Part shown: positions 16,185 to 24,593 of the stretch, piece by piece
How positions within the stretch are numbered: position 1 is the first letter of the stretch
How the letters are laid out: each line of letters opens with the position of its first letter
Assembly (NCBI GenBank): GCA_913043145.1
Contig: CAJWLP010000012.1
Location: forward strand, 1-39,661
DNA: 39,661 bases
Direction of reading: 5' to 3'
Source of the DNA: an uncultured Bacteroidota bacterium
GTDB lineage: Bacteria; Bacteroidota; Bacteroidia; NS11-12g; UBA9320
Translations under genes and position numbers: made by a program
Notes under the pieces: generated by a model
Seen by the model: only the letters and a program-made list of their open reading frames with translations
Database searches by the model: none
What the model was told of the DNA's origin: nothing

Positions 16185-17660
16185 ATGGGGATAATAGCAA
16201 GGCAAACATTAAAATCAAGCACTGTAGGATATGTCGCTGCAGTTGTTGGCGTTCTTAATACCTTTTTTATATATACTTTGTGTTTTGATGCAGCAGAGTT
16301 AGGACGGTTTAGATATGTGCAGGAGGCGGGTTTGGTGCTTGCTGGATTTTTTAGCCTAGGGATTACTAATGTAATTGTTCGATTTTTTCCTGATTTTAAA
16401 GACGATAAAAGCAAGCATCACGGATTTTTGGGCTTCATAGTGTTGGTTTTACTTGGTGGTATTGTAATATTTTTAGGTTTGTATGGACTGACATATCAGT
16501 GGTGGCCTTCAGAATTTCAAGATAACTTTTGGTATATTTTTTTACTTTTTATTGCCATAATGTTTACAAATTCATTCTATTATTACTCATCTAACTTTAG
16601 ACTTATCACAATACCCAATTTATTTAGACAACTTTGGGTTAAAGTTGGTCTAGGAATATGTGCTTTAATCTATTTTTATTTTAACCTGAGCTTTGACAGT
16701 ATCCTTTATAGTGTAGCGTTCGTATATATAGTAGCTGCATTTGGAGTGATTTTTTACCTGTATATAAAGAGAAATTTTTCATTGAATCTGGAGTTTAACT
16801 ATTTTACAAAAAATAGAATTAGGAATATTGCTGTATTCGCGGGATTTGGTCTGCTAAGCAGTTTGGGAAGTAGTCTAGCAACTAAGTTAGATATTTTTAT
16901 GGTTACAGATATGCTAAGTTTTAGCAAAACTGGGGTTTATTCAATTGCAATGAGTCTAACAGGACTTATGGTTTTAGTTACCTTCCCAATGCTTTCTGTT
17001 TCAGGACCAATTATAGCAGAATCTTTGGTAAAAAATGATATACAACATGTTCAAAGTATTTATAAAAAATCAAGTCTTAATCTATTTCTATTCGGGGCAT
17101 TGTTGTTATTATTAATTTGGGTAAATATTGATAGTATCTTTCAAATTATTCCTAACGGAGAAAGATATGCCGAAGGCAAAATAGTCATCTTAATTTTAGG
17201 TCTTGCCAAATTGGTAGACATGGTTACAAGTGTAAACGAAGTGATAATTGGATACTCAAAACACTTCAAATTTAACTTATACGCCTTATTATTATTGGGG
17301 TTATTGAATATTTTGGCGAACCTCTTTTTTATACCATTATTCAATATTGCAGGTGCTGCATTTGCTACTTTCTTATCCATTGTCTTGTTTAATATTGCCA
17401 AAACCACATTTATTTTCAAAAAATTTGCCATCCATCCGTTTCAAAAATCATTGGTTTATATCCTTTTAATGAGCTTGATGTTATTTATTCTAGTCCATTA
17501 TCTTGTGCATATCAACGATCCTTATATTGCAATTTTTATAAAGTCAATACTAGTGCTAGGCGTATATGTTGGTGTTTGTCTTCGAATAAATATCTCAGAG
17601 GATGTGACATTATTTTGGACTAATACGAAAAATAAAATATTCGATATCATTAAAAGATAG
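16185..17660 (+). CDS. Wzx-like oligosaccharide flippase
   Basis: The 491-residue protein is almost entirely hydrophobic, with about 14 predicted helices. It shows the MATE/PST family features of polysaccharide translocases: an N-terminal helix pair (STVGYVAAVVGVLNTFFIYT), KLDIFMVTDMLSFSKTGVYSIA in the middle and FNIAGAAFATFLSIVLFNIAKT in the C-terminal half. Such proteins flip undecaprenyl-linked oligosaccharides across the inner membrane for O-antigen, capsule or exopolysaccharide. The three neighbouring glycosyltransferases support this role. No Wzy polymerase, chain-length regulator or export porin is seen. Its stop codon is inside a small hairpin ahead of adk. Confidence 0.88.
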   Translation: MGIIARQTLKSSTVGYVAAVVGVLNTFFIYTLCFDAAELGRFRYVQEAGLVLAGFFSLGITNVIVRFFPDFKDDKSKHHGFLGFIVLVLLGGIVIFLGLYGLTYQWWPSEFQDNFWYIFLLFIAIMFTNSFYYYSSNFRLITIPNLFRQLWVKVGLGICALIYFYFNLSFDSILYSVAFVYIVAAFGVIFYLYIKRNFSLNLEFNYFTKNRIRNIAVFAGFGLLSSLGSSLATKLDIFMVTDMLSFSKTGVYSIAMSLTGLMVLVTFPMLSVSGPIIAESLVKNDIQHVQSIYKKSSLNLFLFGALLLLLIWVNIDSIFQIIPNGERYAEGKIVILILGLAKLVDMVTSVNEVIIGYSKHFKFNLYALLLLGLLNILANLFFIPLFNIAGAAFATFLSIVLFNIAKTTFIFKKFAIHPFQKSLVYILLMSLMLFILVHYLVHINDPYIAIFIKSILVLGVYVGVCLRINISEDVTLFWTNTKNKIFDIIKR

Positions 17661-17671
17661 CGAGTGCTATC
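17656..17671. terminator. Hairpin over the flippase stop codon
   Basis: GATAGC (17656-17661), a 4-nt GAGT loop and GCTATC (17666-17671) make a perfect 6-bp stem that includes the TAG stop codon. No T-tract follows, so it may be a weak terminator or an mRNA 3'-end stabiliser rather than a classical intrinsic terminator. Confidence 0.4.
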
Positions 17672-17686
17672 ATTCAATAAAGATTA

Positions 17687-17694
17687 TACATTTG
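17687..17694 (+). promoter_or_regulatory. -7 element upstream of adk
   Basis: TACATTTG matches TAnnTTTG exactly and ends 16 nt before the adk ATG. The -33 region is not obvious. It would let adk-obgE be expressed independently of the flippase. Confidence 0.55.
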
Positions 17695-17710
17695 CGATAG
17701 ATATAACACC

Positions 17711-18292
17711 ATGTTAAATATTATCTTATTCGGACCTCCAGGTGCAGGAAAAGGAACACAAAGTTCTAAACTAATTGAAAAATATGGCTTAGTACATCTG
17801 TCGACAGGAGATGTTTTTCGATACAATATAAAAAATCAAACCGAGCTTGGAACCCTTGCAAAAAGTTACATTGATAAGGGACAATTAGTGCCAGATGAGG
17901 TGACCAATCGAATGGTCAAAGATTTTATTGAAAGAAATAACAATGACCAAGGTTTCATTTTTGATGGTTATCCACGAAATATAGCTCAAGGAGAAAATTT
18001 AGATCGAGTAATGCAGGATTTTAACACTGAAGTAACTAGTATGATTGCATTGGAAGTTGATGAAGATGAGTTAGTTAATCGATTGCTAGAGCGTGGTAAA
18101 ACCAGTGGAAGACCAGACGACCAAGATGAGTCTATTATTCGAAACCGTTTCAAGGTTTATAATGAAGAAACATCTCCATTGGCAGATTTTTATGCTCAAA
18201 AAGAAAAATTTATAGCGGTGCAAGGGAAAGGTTCAATCGATGAGATATTCCATAATCTTTGCAAGGCCATAGATGGTGCGAATGAGGCATAA
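17711..18292 (+). CDS. adk: Adenylate kinase
   Basis: This enzyme interconverts ATP plus AMP and two ADP in the cytoplasm. The P-loop GPPGAGKGTQ spans 8-17, the AMP-binding STGDVFR is at 31-37 and DGYPRNIAQ at 85-93. A short LID region with RGKTSGRPDD lies near 128-137. At 193 residues it is a short-LID type without the zinc-binding cysteines of many Gram-positive enzymes. It is followed 28 nt later by obgE, an arrangement that suggests an operon. Confidence 0.97.
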   Translation: MLNIILFGPPGAGKGTQSSKLIEKYGLVHLSTGDVFRYNIKNQTELGTLAKSYIDKGQLVPDEVTNRMVKDFIERNNNDQGFIFDGYPRNIAQGENLDRVMQDFNTEVTSMIALEVDEDELVNRLLERGKTSGRPDDQDESIIRNRFKVYNEETSPLADFYAQKEKFIAVQGKGSIDEIFHNLCKAIDGANEA

Positions 18293-18320
18293 TTGAGATT
18301 AACAACCAAACGAATCTACC

Positions 18321-19313
18321 ATGAGTAATCAAAACTTTATAGACTACGTTAAAATTTGTGGCAAAAGTGGTAATGGAGGAGCGGGTAGTCATAGTTTTTT
18401 TAGAGATAATCTAAATGCTAAAGGTGGTCCAGATGGTGGAGACGGAGGTAAAGGCGGATCAATTATCCTTCGTGGAAATGCCCAGTTGTGGACACTCCTG
18501 CATCTAAAATATAAACGACATATTTTTTGCGAGCATGGAGCTCCAGGAAAGAAAAAGAACCAGACAGGAAAGAGTGGTCAAAATCAAATAGTTGAAGTCC
18601 CTTTGGGAACAGTAGCTAAACATCCAGAGACCTATGAAGTTCTCGGAGAAATTACTGAAGATGGTCAAGAGCTTATCTTGCTACCTGGGGGTAAAGGAGG
18701 TCTAGGAAACACCCATTTTAAAAGTGCTACCAATCAAGCACCTAAATATGCTCAACCAGGGCAACCTGGTCGTGAAGAGTGGTTTATTCTAGAGCTTAAA
18801 GTGCTTGCTGACATTGGACTCGTTGGATTGCCAAATGCAGGTAAATCTACTTTACTGTCTATTGTTTCTGCAGCAAAACCAGAAATTGCAGATTATGCTT
18901 TTACTACACTGACACCTAATTTGGGAATTGTAAAACACCGAGATTATAAGTCGTTCATCATGGCGGATATCCCAGGTATTATAGAAGGTGCAAGTGAGGG
19001 CAAAGGATTAGGTCATCGATTCCTTCGACATATCGAGCGAAATGCGGCTCTTCTATTCATGATATCTGCAGATGAACAAGATATCAATAAAACCTATCAG
19101 GTCCTTCTCAAAGAACTCGAAAAATTTAGTCCTGAATTGATGTTTAAAGAACGTCTCTTAGCAATAACAAAGTCAGATATACTAGATCAAGAACTTGAGT
19201 CAGCAATTACAGAAGAGATGGATTTAGATTGTGAGTTCTTATTTATTTCATCTGTTACGGGCAAAGGAATTCAGCAACTCAAAGATAAACTTTGGGATAT
19301 GATGAATACATAA
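18321..19313 (+). CDS. obgE: Obg family GTPase
   Basis: Obg/CgtA is a ribosome-associated GTPase needed for 50S maturation and stress signalling. The 330-residue protein has the glycine-rich Obg fold at 1-158 ([27 protein letters not shown]) and the G domain: G1 GLPNAGKST at 169-177, G3 DIPG at 216-219 and G4 TKSD at 283-286. The C-terminal OCT domain found in some homologues is absent, which is usual for shorter forms. It is in an operon with adk and converges with the HAD gene. Confidence 0.96.
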   Translation: MSNQNFIDYVKICGKSGNGGAGSHSFFRDNLNAKGGPDGGDGGKGGSIILRGNAQLWTLLHLKYKRHIFCEHGAPGKKKNQTGKSGQNQIVEVPLGTVAKHPETYEVLGEITEDGQELILLPGGKGGLGNTHFKSATNQAPKYAQPGQPGREEWFILELKVLADIGLVGLPNAGKSTLLSIVSAAKPEIADYAFTTLTPNLGIVKHRDYKSFIMADIPGIIEGASEGKGLGHRFLRHIERNAALLFMISADEQDINKTYQVLLKELEKFSPELMFKERLLAITKSDILDQELESAITEEMDLDCEFLFISSVTGKGIQQLKDKLWDMMNT

Positions 19314-19317
19314 CCTA

Positions 19318-20007
19318 TTAAAAGAATTTTTTCAAGTCACGTAGATCTTTTATAACCTCACAGTCTGGGTTGGTATATCCATTGATGTCTTTTGTTAGCC
19401 AAAAAGCCTTCCATCCAGCATTGATAGCTCCTTTTATATCTGCATCTAAATTATCTCCGATATACGTACCATGATTTAAGTTACTTTGAGCATTTTTAAG
19501 GGCTGTTTCAAATACCAAAGGGTGAGGTTTTTGCTTTCCTACATGTTCAGAAATGGTAACAGTTTTGAAGTATCGACCTAAGTCGGCGTGTTTTAGTTTC
19601 TTGTTCTGCGATTCTTCAAACCCATTGGTGATGATATGCAATTGATAATCTTCTTGAAGGTATTCTAATACCTCTCTTGCACCGGAAATCAATTTAGTTT
19701 TTGTGGGGCAGATTTCAACGTATTTTTCGCCAATATCTTTTGGAATGTATTTACTTTCAACCCCCATTGTTTTAAATGTGTCTTCAAAGCGTTTAACTCG
19801 TAGTTTCGCTTTTGTTATCTGATGATTACGATATAGTTTCCATAAATCGTGGTTGATCTTTGAGTAGATGCGAATGAATTCCAATGAACATACTGGTGCC
19901 AAGAATTGTACCTGATAAAGTTCATAAAGTTCTTTCAATGTTTCCTCAGCATTGGCTTCAAAATCCCATAGGGTATGATCTAAATCAAAAAAAAGATGGT
20001 TGGGCAC
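19318..20007 (-). CDS. YjjG-type HAD-superfamily phosphatase (GTG start)
   Basis: The 229-residue protein has all HAD motifs: FFDLDHTLWDF with nucleophile Asp8 and acid/base Asp10, the motif II Thr/Asn in LHIITNGFEES, Lys in VGKQKPHP, and motif IV YIGDNLDADIKGAINAGW. The pattern and length match the YjjG/YfnB noncanonical pyrimidine nucleotide 5'-nucleotidases, which remove aberrant dUMP-like nucleotides. The start is GTG at 20007, directly followed by the conserved N-terminus. A -7-like octamer ends only 5 nt upstream, so the message is probably leaderless. Confidence 0.85.
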   Translation of the reverse strand: MPNHLFFDLDHTLWDFEANAEETLKELYELYQVQFLAPVCSLEFIRIYSKINHDLWKLYRNHQITKAKLRVKRFEDTFKTMGVESKYIPKDIGEKYVEICPTKTKLISGAREVLEYLQEDYQLHIITNGFEESQNKKLKHADLGRYFKTVTISEHVGKQKPHPLVFETALKNAQSNLNHGTYIGDNLDADIKGAINAGWKAFWLTKDINGYTNPDCEVIKDLRDLKKFF

Positions 20008-20012
20008 AAGTG

Positions 20013-20020
20013 CAAATTAA
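20013..20020 (-). promoter_or_regulatory. -7-like element, HAD gene
   Basis: The minus strand reads TTAATTTG, one mismatch from TAnnTTTG (or TAnTTTG with one base less). It is separated from the GTG start by only CACTT. Confidence 0.4.
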
Positions 20021-20026
20021 ACATTC

Positions 20027-20045
20027 TAGACCTAAATAGGGTCTA
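20027..20045. repeat. Inverted repeat upstream of the HAD gene
   Basis: TAGACC (20027-20032) and GGTCTA (20040-20045) form perfect 6-bp arms around a 7-nt spacer in the 159-bp gap between the divergent HAD and nadC genes. It lies just upstream of the HAD -7-like element and may be an operator. The rest of the gap is featureless. Confidence 0.4.
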
Positions 20046-20129
20046 ACTCCATAATAATGAGCTAAGAATAGCGTGCATAAAGAAAAAGAATCAAATGATG
20101 ATTAATTGCTAGTTACTAATTCAAGCAAA

Positions 20130-20162
20130 TTGAACATTTCTAAAAATTAATGCAGATTTTTG
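20130..20162 (+). promoter_or_regulatory. Candidate nadC promoter, near-leaderless
   Basis: TTG at 20130-20132, a 22-nt spacer and GATTTTTG at 20155-20162 (one mismatch from TAnnTTTG) precede the nadC ATG by only 4 nt. Confidence 0.4.
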
Positions 20163-20166
20163 TTCC

Positions 20167-21012
20167 ATGAATTTTGCAAATCCTCAGGTCTCTCAACTAA
20201 TTGAATTAGCTATAGCAGAAGATATTGGCGATGGTGATCATAGTAGTCTTGGATCCATTCCTGCCAACGAACAGGGTAAAGCTCGCCTAGTAGTCAAAGA
20301 CGTTGGTGTGATTTGTGGAATTCACCTTGCCCAACATATTTTCAAAAGAATTGATTCAACACTTGTCTTTGAACCCCATATTGAAGAAGGAGCCCACGTG
20401 AAAGTTGAGGATATAGCTTTTATTGTGTGTGGGAATATTCACAGTATACTTCAGGCAGAACGATTAGTACTTAACTTTATGCAACGCATGAGTGGAATAG
20501 CTACTTTAACCAAACGATTGGTAGGTATTATTGATGGAACGAATGCTCGATTGTTAGATACTCGGAAAACGACACCAGGAATGCGAATTTTTGAAAAATA
20601 CGCAGTTGTAGTTGGTGGAGGAACGAATCATCGTATGGGGCTTTTTGATATGGTTATGCTCAAAGACAATCACAATGATTATGCTGGTGGAATATCTGCT
20701 GGAGTTAGTCAGATTAAAAAATACTTAGAGAATCGCAACAAGTCACTAAAAATTGAAGTGGAAACACGCAACTTAGAGGAGGTTGAAGAGGCACTTAATG
20801 TTGGTGTTGACCGAATCATGTTTGATAATTTTTCTCCAGAAGAGATGAAAGAGGCAGTCAAACTTGTAGATGGTCGATGTGAGACAGAAGCAAGTGGCGG
20901 AATTACCGAAAGTAGCATAAGAAGCTATGCCGAAACTGGTGTTGATTTTATTTCGGTTGGTGCACTTACACACTCTGTTAAGAGTTTGGATTTGAGCCTA
21001 AAACAATTTTAG
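20167..21012 (+). CDS. nadC: Nicotinate-nucleotide diphosphorylase (carboxylating)
   Basis: Quinolinate phosphoribosyltransferase converts quinolinate and PRPP to nicotinate mononucleotide in de novo NAD synthesis. The 281-residue protein has the family signatures ERLVLNFMQRMSGIATLT, LLDTRKTTPGMR, VGGGTNHRMGLFDMVMLKDNH, IEVETRNLEEVEEA and the phosphate-binding EASGGI and SVGALTHS loops. The length is standard. nadA and nadB are not in the window. folA follows 44 nt downstream, with its own -7-like octamer, so co-transcription is possible but not required. Confidence 0.96.
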   Translation: MNFANPQVSQLIELAIAEDIGDGDHSSLGSIPANEQGKARLVVKDVGVICGIHLAQHIFKRIDSTLVFEPHIEEGAHVKVEDIAFIVCGNIHSILQAERLVLNFMQRMSGIATLTKRLVGIIDGTNARLLDTRKTTPGMRIFEKYAVVVGGGTNHRMGLFDMVMLKDNHNDYAGGISAGVSQIKKYLENRNKSLKIEVETRNLEEVEEALNVGVDRIMFDNFSPEEMKEAVKLVDGRCETEASGGITESSIRSYAETGVDFISVGALTHSVKSLDLSLKQF

Positions 21013-21044
21013 TTTTTCTTCTCTTATTCCTAGAAAAATAAATC

Positions 21045-21052
21045 TTACTTTG
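21045..21052 (+). promoter_or_regulatory. -7-like element directly before folA
   Basis: TTACTTTG (one mismatch from TAnnTTTG) is followed by TACC and then the GTG start of folA. It predicts a transcript starting at or next to the GTG. Confidence 0.4.
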
Positions 21053-21056
21053 TACC

Positions 21057-21557
21057 GTGATTGATATTTCTCTTATAGTAGCAAAAGCTCAAAATGATGC
21101 TATTGGTAAAGACAACGATTTGTTGTGGAAGATTCGGGATGATCTTAAACGTTTCAAAAAATTAACTTCTCATCATGTGGTTATTCATGGAAGAAAAAGT
21201 TATGAGTCCATCGGAAAGCCTTTGCCAAATCGCTCAAATATTGTAATCACACGCAGCAAATCTTATCAAGCTCCTGGAGCTTTTGTGTGCCATACATTTG
21301 ATCAAGCATTGGATTTAGCTAGCAAACTTGAACATCACGGGGAAATTTTTATTATTGGTGGGGCAGAAATTTATCGTCAATCGTTACCCTACGTCAATCG
21401 CATGTATATAAGTGAAGTGAAGGCCGATTTTCCAGATGCTGATGTTTTCTTCCATAAACTAAACTATGATAATTGGCATTGTGTGGAGAAACAAGAATTT
21501 CAGAAAAGTGAATTCAATGAATTTGATTTTGATTTTCTAATTTGGGAAAAACAATAA
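21057..21557 (+). CDS. folA: Dihydrofolate reductase (GTG start)
   Basis: DHFR reduces dihydrofolate to tetrahydrofolate with NADPH. The 166-residue protein begins at GTG with IDISLIVAKAQNDAIGKDNDLLW. Trp24 and Asp29 correspond to E. coli Trp22 and the catalytic Asp27. VVIHGRKSYESIGKPLPNR and IFIIGGAEIYRQSLPYVNRMYISEV cover the NADPH-binding segments. thyA, often adjacent to folA, is not present. The stop is 3 nt from the end of the convergent asnS. No alternative ATG would keep the first beta-strand, which supports the GTG start. Confidence 0.96.
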   Translation: MIDISLIVAKAQNDAIGKDNDLLWKIRDDLKRFKKLTSHHVVIHGRKSYESIGKPLPNRSNIVITRSKSYQAPGAFVCHTFDQALDLASKLEHHGEIFIIGGAEIYRQSLPYVNRMYISEVKADFPDADVFFHKLNYDNWHCVEKQEFQKSEFNEFDFDFLIWEKQ

Positions 21558-21560
21558 TTC

Positions 21561-23075
21561 TTAGGGTTCTAGCCTACCATAGTAGCGAGGGAATGGAATA
21601 GTCTCACGAACATGGTCTAATTTACATATCCAAGCAACCAAACGTTCGAGTCCAAGTCCGAATCCACTGTGAGGAACACTACCATACCTTCTTAGATCTA
21701 AGTACCATTGAAATACATCCATAGGTAGTTTGTGCTCATTGATTTTTTCAACCAACCATTCTTCACTTGTTTCACGTTCTCCTCCTCCAACAATTTCACC
21801 ATAACCTTCTGGGGCAAGCACGTCTACACCTCTAGCAAATCGGGGATCTTCTGGGTTGCGTTTCATATAAAAAGCCTTGATTTCATGTGGCCAGTCATAG
21901 ACCATAATTGGGCAATCAAATAATCGGGTAAGTACGGTTTCGTCGCTTCCTCCGAAGTCATTACCATATTCAAAGTTTCGTGCAGATTCTAACCATTGAG
22001 GTAAGTTTCTTTGGTCTTCATCCACCTGTTTGAGCTCTTGTTTCAGCGTATCAATCTTGTTCTGATTAAAATTGATTGCTCCTTTTTTCATGCCGCCAGC
22101 AGCAATTGCTGCTTCTCGTTGAGCAATATCTTCCTTTATCTCAACAATTCGAGTAGCGTTGTTTTTTATATCTTGTTCGATGGTGAGCAATGTATTTTGC
22201 CCATCTACATCTTGATTTCCCTTCAATATTTCAACAGCTTCATCGTAGGATAATCGTGGAAATTTTTTAGATACGGTCTCCAATTTTGAGGTGTCTCTGT
22301 TTAGAATTTCAAGTTCCTCTGGACACTTTTCAAGCACTTCTTGAACCACGCTACGAAGAAATGATTCGATGGTATCCATGTTTTCGTAAATATCACAGAA
22401 AGCCATCTCAGGTTCAATCATCCAAAATTCTGACAGATGGCGTCGAGTTTTTGATTTTTCTGCTCTAAAAGTAGGTCCAAAGGTATAAATCTTACCCATG
22501 GCCAAAGCCATAGCTTCTCCATACAACTGGCCGGATTGAGTAAGGTAGGCAGGTTTACCATAATAATCCGTTTCGAACAAATCGGTGGTACCTTCAGCAG
22601 CATTACCAGTAAAAATAGGAGCATCCATTTGAACAAATCCTTGTTCTTGGAAGAAATTATGAATTGCGTAGGTAATGCTATTTCTTATCCGCATGATAGC
22701 CCATTGTCTTCTACTTCTTAACCACAGGTGTCGATGATCAATTAAAAATTCAATACCGTGTTCTTTATTCGAAATAGGATAGTCTTTTGCATTTTGATAG
22801 ACTTTTAAATCCGTTGCATGGAGTTCAAAACCTCCAATTTGACGTGTATCTTCAACGACTTTTCCGGTGATGGAAACCGAGCTCTCTTGCCCTAATGTTT
22901 TTGCGGTTTGAAACAATTCGTCACCAAGGTCTTCCATTCCTAAGATACACTGACAAATCCCTTGTCCATCCCTTAAATTGATGAATACAACGGTTTTACT
23001 TTCTCGTCGGTTTGCTACCCATCCTTTTAGAGTTATAACCTGACCTACATGGTCTTTTAACTGTTTGGTATTCAT
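21561..23075 (-). CDS. asnS: Asparaginyl-tRNA synthetase with a coiled-coil insertion
   Basis: This class IIb synthetase charges tRNA-Asn. From ATG at 23075 it has 504 residues; an upstream in-frame extension to 23114 lacks homology and overlaps the promoter. The OB-fold anticodon domain spans 1-105 (VITLKGWVANRRESK). Motif 2 is FRAEKSKTRRHLSEFWMIEPE at 203-223 and motif 3 GFGLGLERL at 471-479, ending with the typical FPRYYGRLEP. Residues about 287-365 form a Glu/Lys/Gln-rich, probably coiled-coil insertion between SYDEAVEILKG and the EYGNDFGGSDETVLT segment, absent from the 466-residue E. coli enzyme. The frame is continuous, so it is a real insertion. It diverges from rpoN. Confidence 0.95.
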   Translation of the reverse strand: MNTKQLKDHVGQVITLKGWVANRRESKTVVFINLRDGQGICQCILGMEDLGDELFQTAKTLGQESSVSITGKVVEDTRQIGGFELHATDLKVYQNAKDYPISNKEHGIEFLIDHRHLWLRSRRQWAIMRIRNSITYAIHNFFQEQGFVQMDAPIFTGNAAEGTTDLFETDYYGKPAYLTQSGQLYGEAMALAMGKIYTFGPTFRAEKSKTRRHLSEFWMIEPEMAFCDIYENMDTIESFLRSVVQEVLEKCPEELEILNRDTSKLETVSKKFPRLSYDEAVEILKGNQDVDGQNTLLTIEQDIKNNATRIVEIKEDIAQREAAIAAGGMKKGAINFNQNKIDTLKQELKQVDEDQRNLPQWLESARNFEYGNDFGGSDETVLTRLFDCPIMVYDWPHEIKAFYMKRNPEDPRFARGVDVLAPEGYGEIVGGGERETSEEWLVEKINEHKLPMDVFQWYLDLRRYGSVPHSGFGLGLERLVAWICKLDHVRETIPFPRYYGRLEP

Positions 23076-23111
23076 TTTGATTATCCTAGAAAACGTGCTA
23101 AATTTGGAGTA

Positions 23112-23119
23112 CAAAAGTA
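23112..23119 (-). promoter_or_regulatory. -7 element upstream of asnS
   Basis: The minus strand reads TACTTTTG (exact match, identical to that of leuS), 36 nt before the asnS ATG. The -33 region is not conserved. Confidence 0.5.
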
Positions 23120-23130
23120 AGGCAAATCCT

Positions 23131-23138
23131 TACTTTTT
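23131..23138 (+). promoter_or_regulatory. Candidate -7 element of rpoN
   Basis: TACTTTTT differs from TAnnTTTG only in the last base and ends 10 nt before the rpoN ATG. A TTTG at 23103-23106 is 24 nt upstream, slightly too far for a normal -33 spacing. Confidence 0.3.
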
Positions 23139-23148
23139 AAACACGAAT

Positions 23149-24591
23149 ATGATAAAACAACAACTCAGTCAAAAACTACTTCAAAAGCTAAGCCCACAGC
23201 AAATACAGTTCATCAAATTGCTTCAGCTTAATACTTTGAATTTTCAAGAGCGGGTTGATGAAGAGTTGTTGGAAAATCCAGCCTTAGAAAGTGGTAAAGA
23301 AGAAGACGAAATTCATTCAGAAGAATCAGAGGATTTAGATTATCCTTCCGAGGAGGAGTTGGATATATCCGATTACATGAGTGACGATGAGGGAGGTGTC
23401 CAATTGAGTGGTGATTATAATCCTAACGATGAAGAGAAAGAATCCATGCCAGTGGTTTATTTTACTTCCTTTAGAGAGCGTCTTTTGGAGCAAATATCTG
23501 GACTTATTAATTCAGAACAGGATGAAATACTTGCTGATCAAATTATCGGTACGTTAGACGATGATGGATATTTGAGAAGGCCCCTTAATTCCATAAAAAA
23601 TGATTTATTATTCACTCAGAATATTCAAACTACTATTGACGAATTGCAGCGTGTTCTAACTTTAATTCAAGGTCTTGAACCAGCAGGAATTGGAGCAAGA
23701 GATTTGAAAGAATGTATCCTTTTACAAATTGAGAGAAGACAACTTTCTGGGAATAACCCTGTATATAAACTAGCTCATAAGATCATTCATGAAATGATGA
23801 ATGACTTTTCAAAAAAGCATTATGATCGAATTCTTAAAAAATTCGATATTTCAGAAGATTATCTGAAAGAAGCATTGGATTTTATAGCTAAGCTAAATCC
23901 AAAACCTGCTCAATCTGGAGAGGAGGGTGCGGTTAACAAAGACTATATTATTCCTGACTTTATTGTAAAAGAATCCTATGGGAAATTGGATGTTTCCTTG
24001 AACTCCAAGAATGCCCCAGAACTCAAGATTAGTCGTTCTTACAGCGAGACTTTAAAATCCTATGAGGCTAGTAAAGAAAAATCGGCATCTCAGAAGGATG
24101 CAGTTCAATATATTAAACAAAAACTTGATGGAGCTAAATGGTTTATTGATTCTGTAAAACAGCGTCAAAATACCTTACTCATGACCATGAATAAAATTGT
24201 AGAAATTCAACACGATTTTTTTTGCAGTGGCGACGAAACAGATTTAAAACCAATGATACTTAAAGATATTGCTGAGGCCATTCAAATGGATATTTCAACG
24301 ATTTCAAGGGTGGCAAGCAGTAAGTATGTGGAAACTGATTTTGGAATATTCTTATTAAAAGACTTTTTTACGGAAGGGATTACCACAGGGAGTGGCACAG
24401 AAGTTAGTAATCGAGAAGTTAAAAAAATATTGAAAGATGCTATTGATGCAGAAAATAAGTCTAAACCATTAACCGATGAAGCGTTAAAGAAAATACTTCA
24501 TGAAAAGGGTTACCCTATTGCTAGAAGAACGGTTGCCAAATATAGAGAACAGCTTAATTTACCCGTTGCTCGTTTACGAAAAGAATTATAA
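23149..24591 (+). CDS. rpoN: RNA polymerase sigma-54 factor
   Basis: Sigma-54 directs RNA polymerase to -24/-12 promoters that need AAA+ activators. From ATG at 23149 the product has 480 residues; a 28-residue upstream extension reads as non-homologous and covers promoter sequence. Region I is the Gln/Leu-rich start (MIKQQLSQKLLQKLSPQQIQ). Region II is strongly acidic at about 50-105. Core-binding and HTH regions follow, with TISRVASSKYVETDFGIFLLKDFF, and the RpoN box ARRTVAKYRE is at 458-467. The following membrane-protein gene starts 2 nt after the stop, so the pair is likely co-transcribed. No sigma-54 activator gene is in the window. Confidence 0.96.
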   Translation: MIKQQLSQKLLQKLSPQQIQFIKLLQLNTLNFQERVDEELLENPALESGKEEDEIHSEESEDLDYPSEEELDISDYMSDDEGGVQLSGDYNPNDEEKESMPVVYFTSFRERLLEQISGLINSEQDEILADQIIGTLDDDGYLRRPLNSIKNDLLFTQNIQTTIDELQRVLTLIQGLEPAGIGARDLKECILLQIERRQLSGNNPVYKLAHKIIHEMMNDFSKKHYDRILKKFDISEDYLKEALDFIAKLNPKPAQSGEEGAVNKDYIIPDFIVKESYGKLDVSLNSKNAPELKISRSYSETLKSYEASKEKSASQKDAVQYIKQKLDGAKWFIDSVKQRQNTLLMTMNKIVEIQHDFFCSGDETDLKPMILKDIAEAIQMDISTISRVASSKYVETDFGIFLLKDFFTEGITTGSGTEVSNREVKKILKDAIDAENKSKPLTDEALKKILHEKGYPIARRTVAKYREQLNLPVARLRKEL

Positions 24592-24593
24592 GT

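Noticed and set aside
23065-23148. N-terminal extension of sigma-54 (28 residues)
   Set aside because: It overlaps the asnS promoter and the candidate rpoN promoter, and the sigma-54 region I begins exactly at the ATG at 23149.
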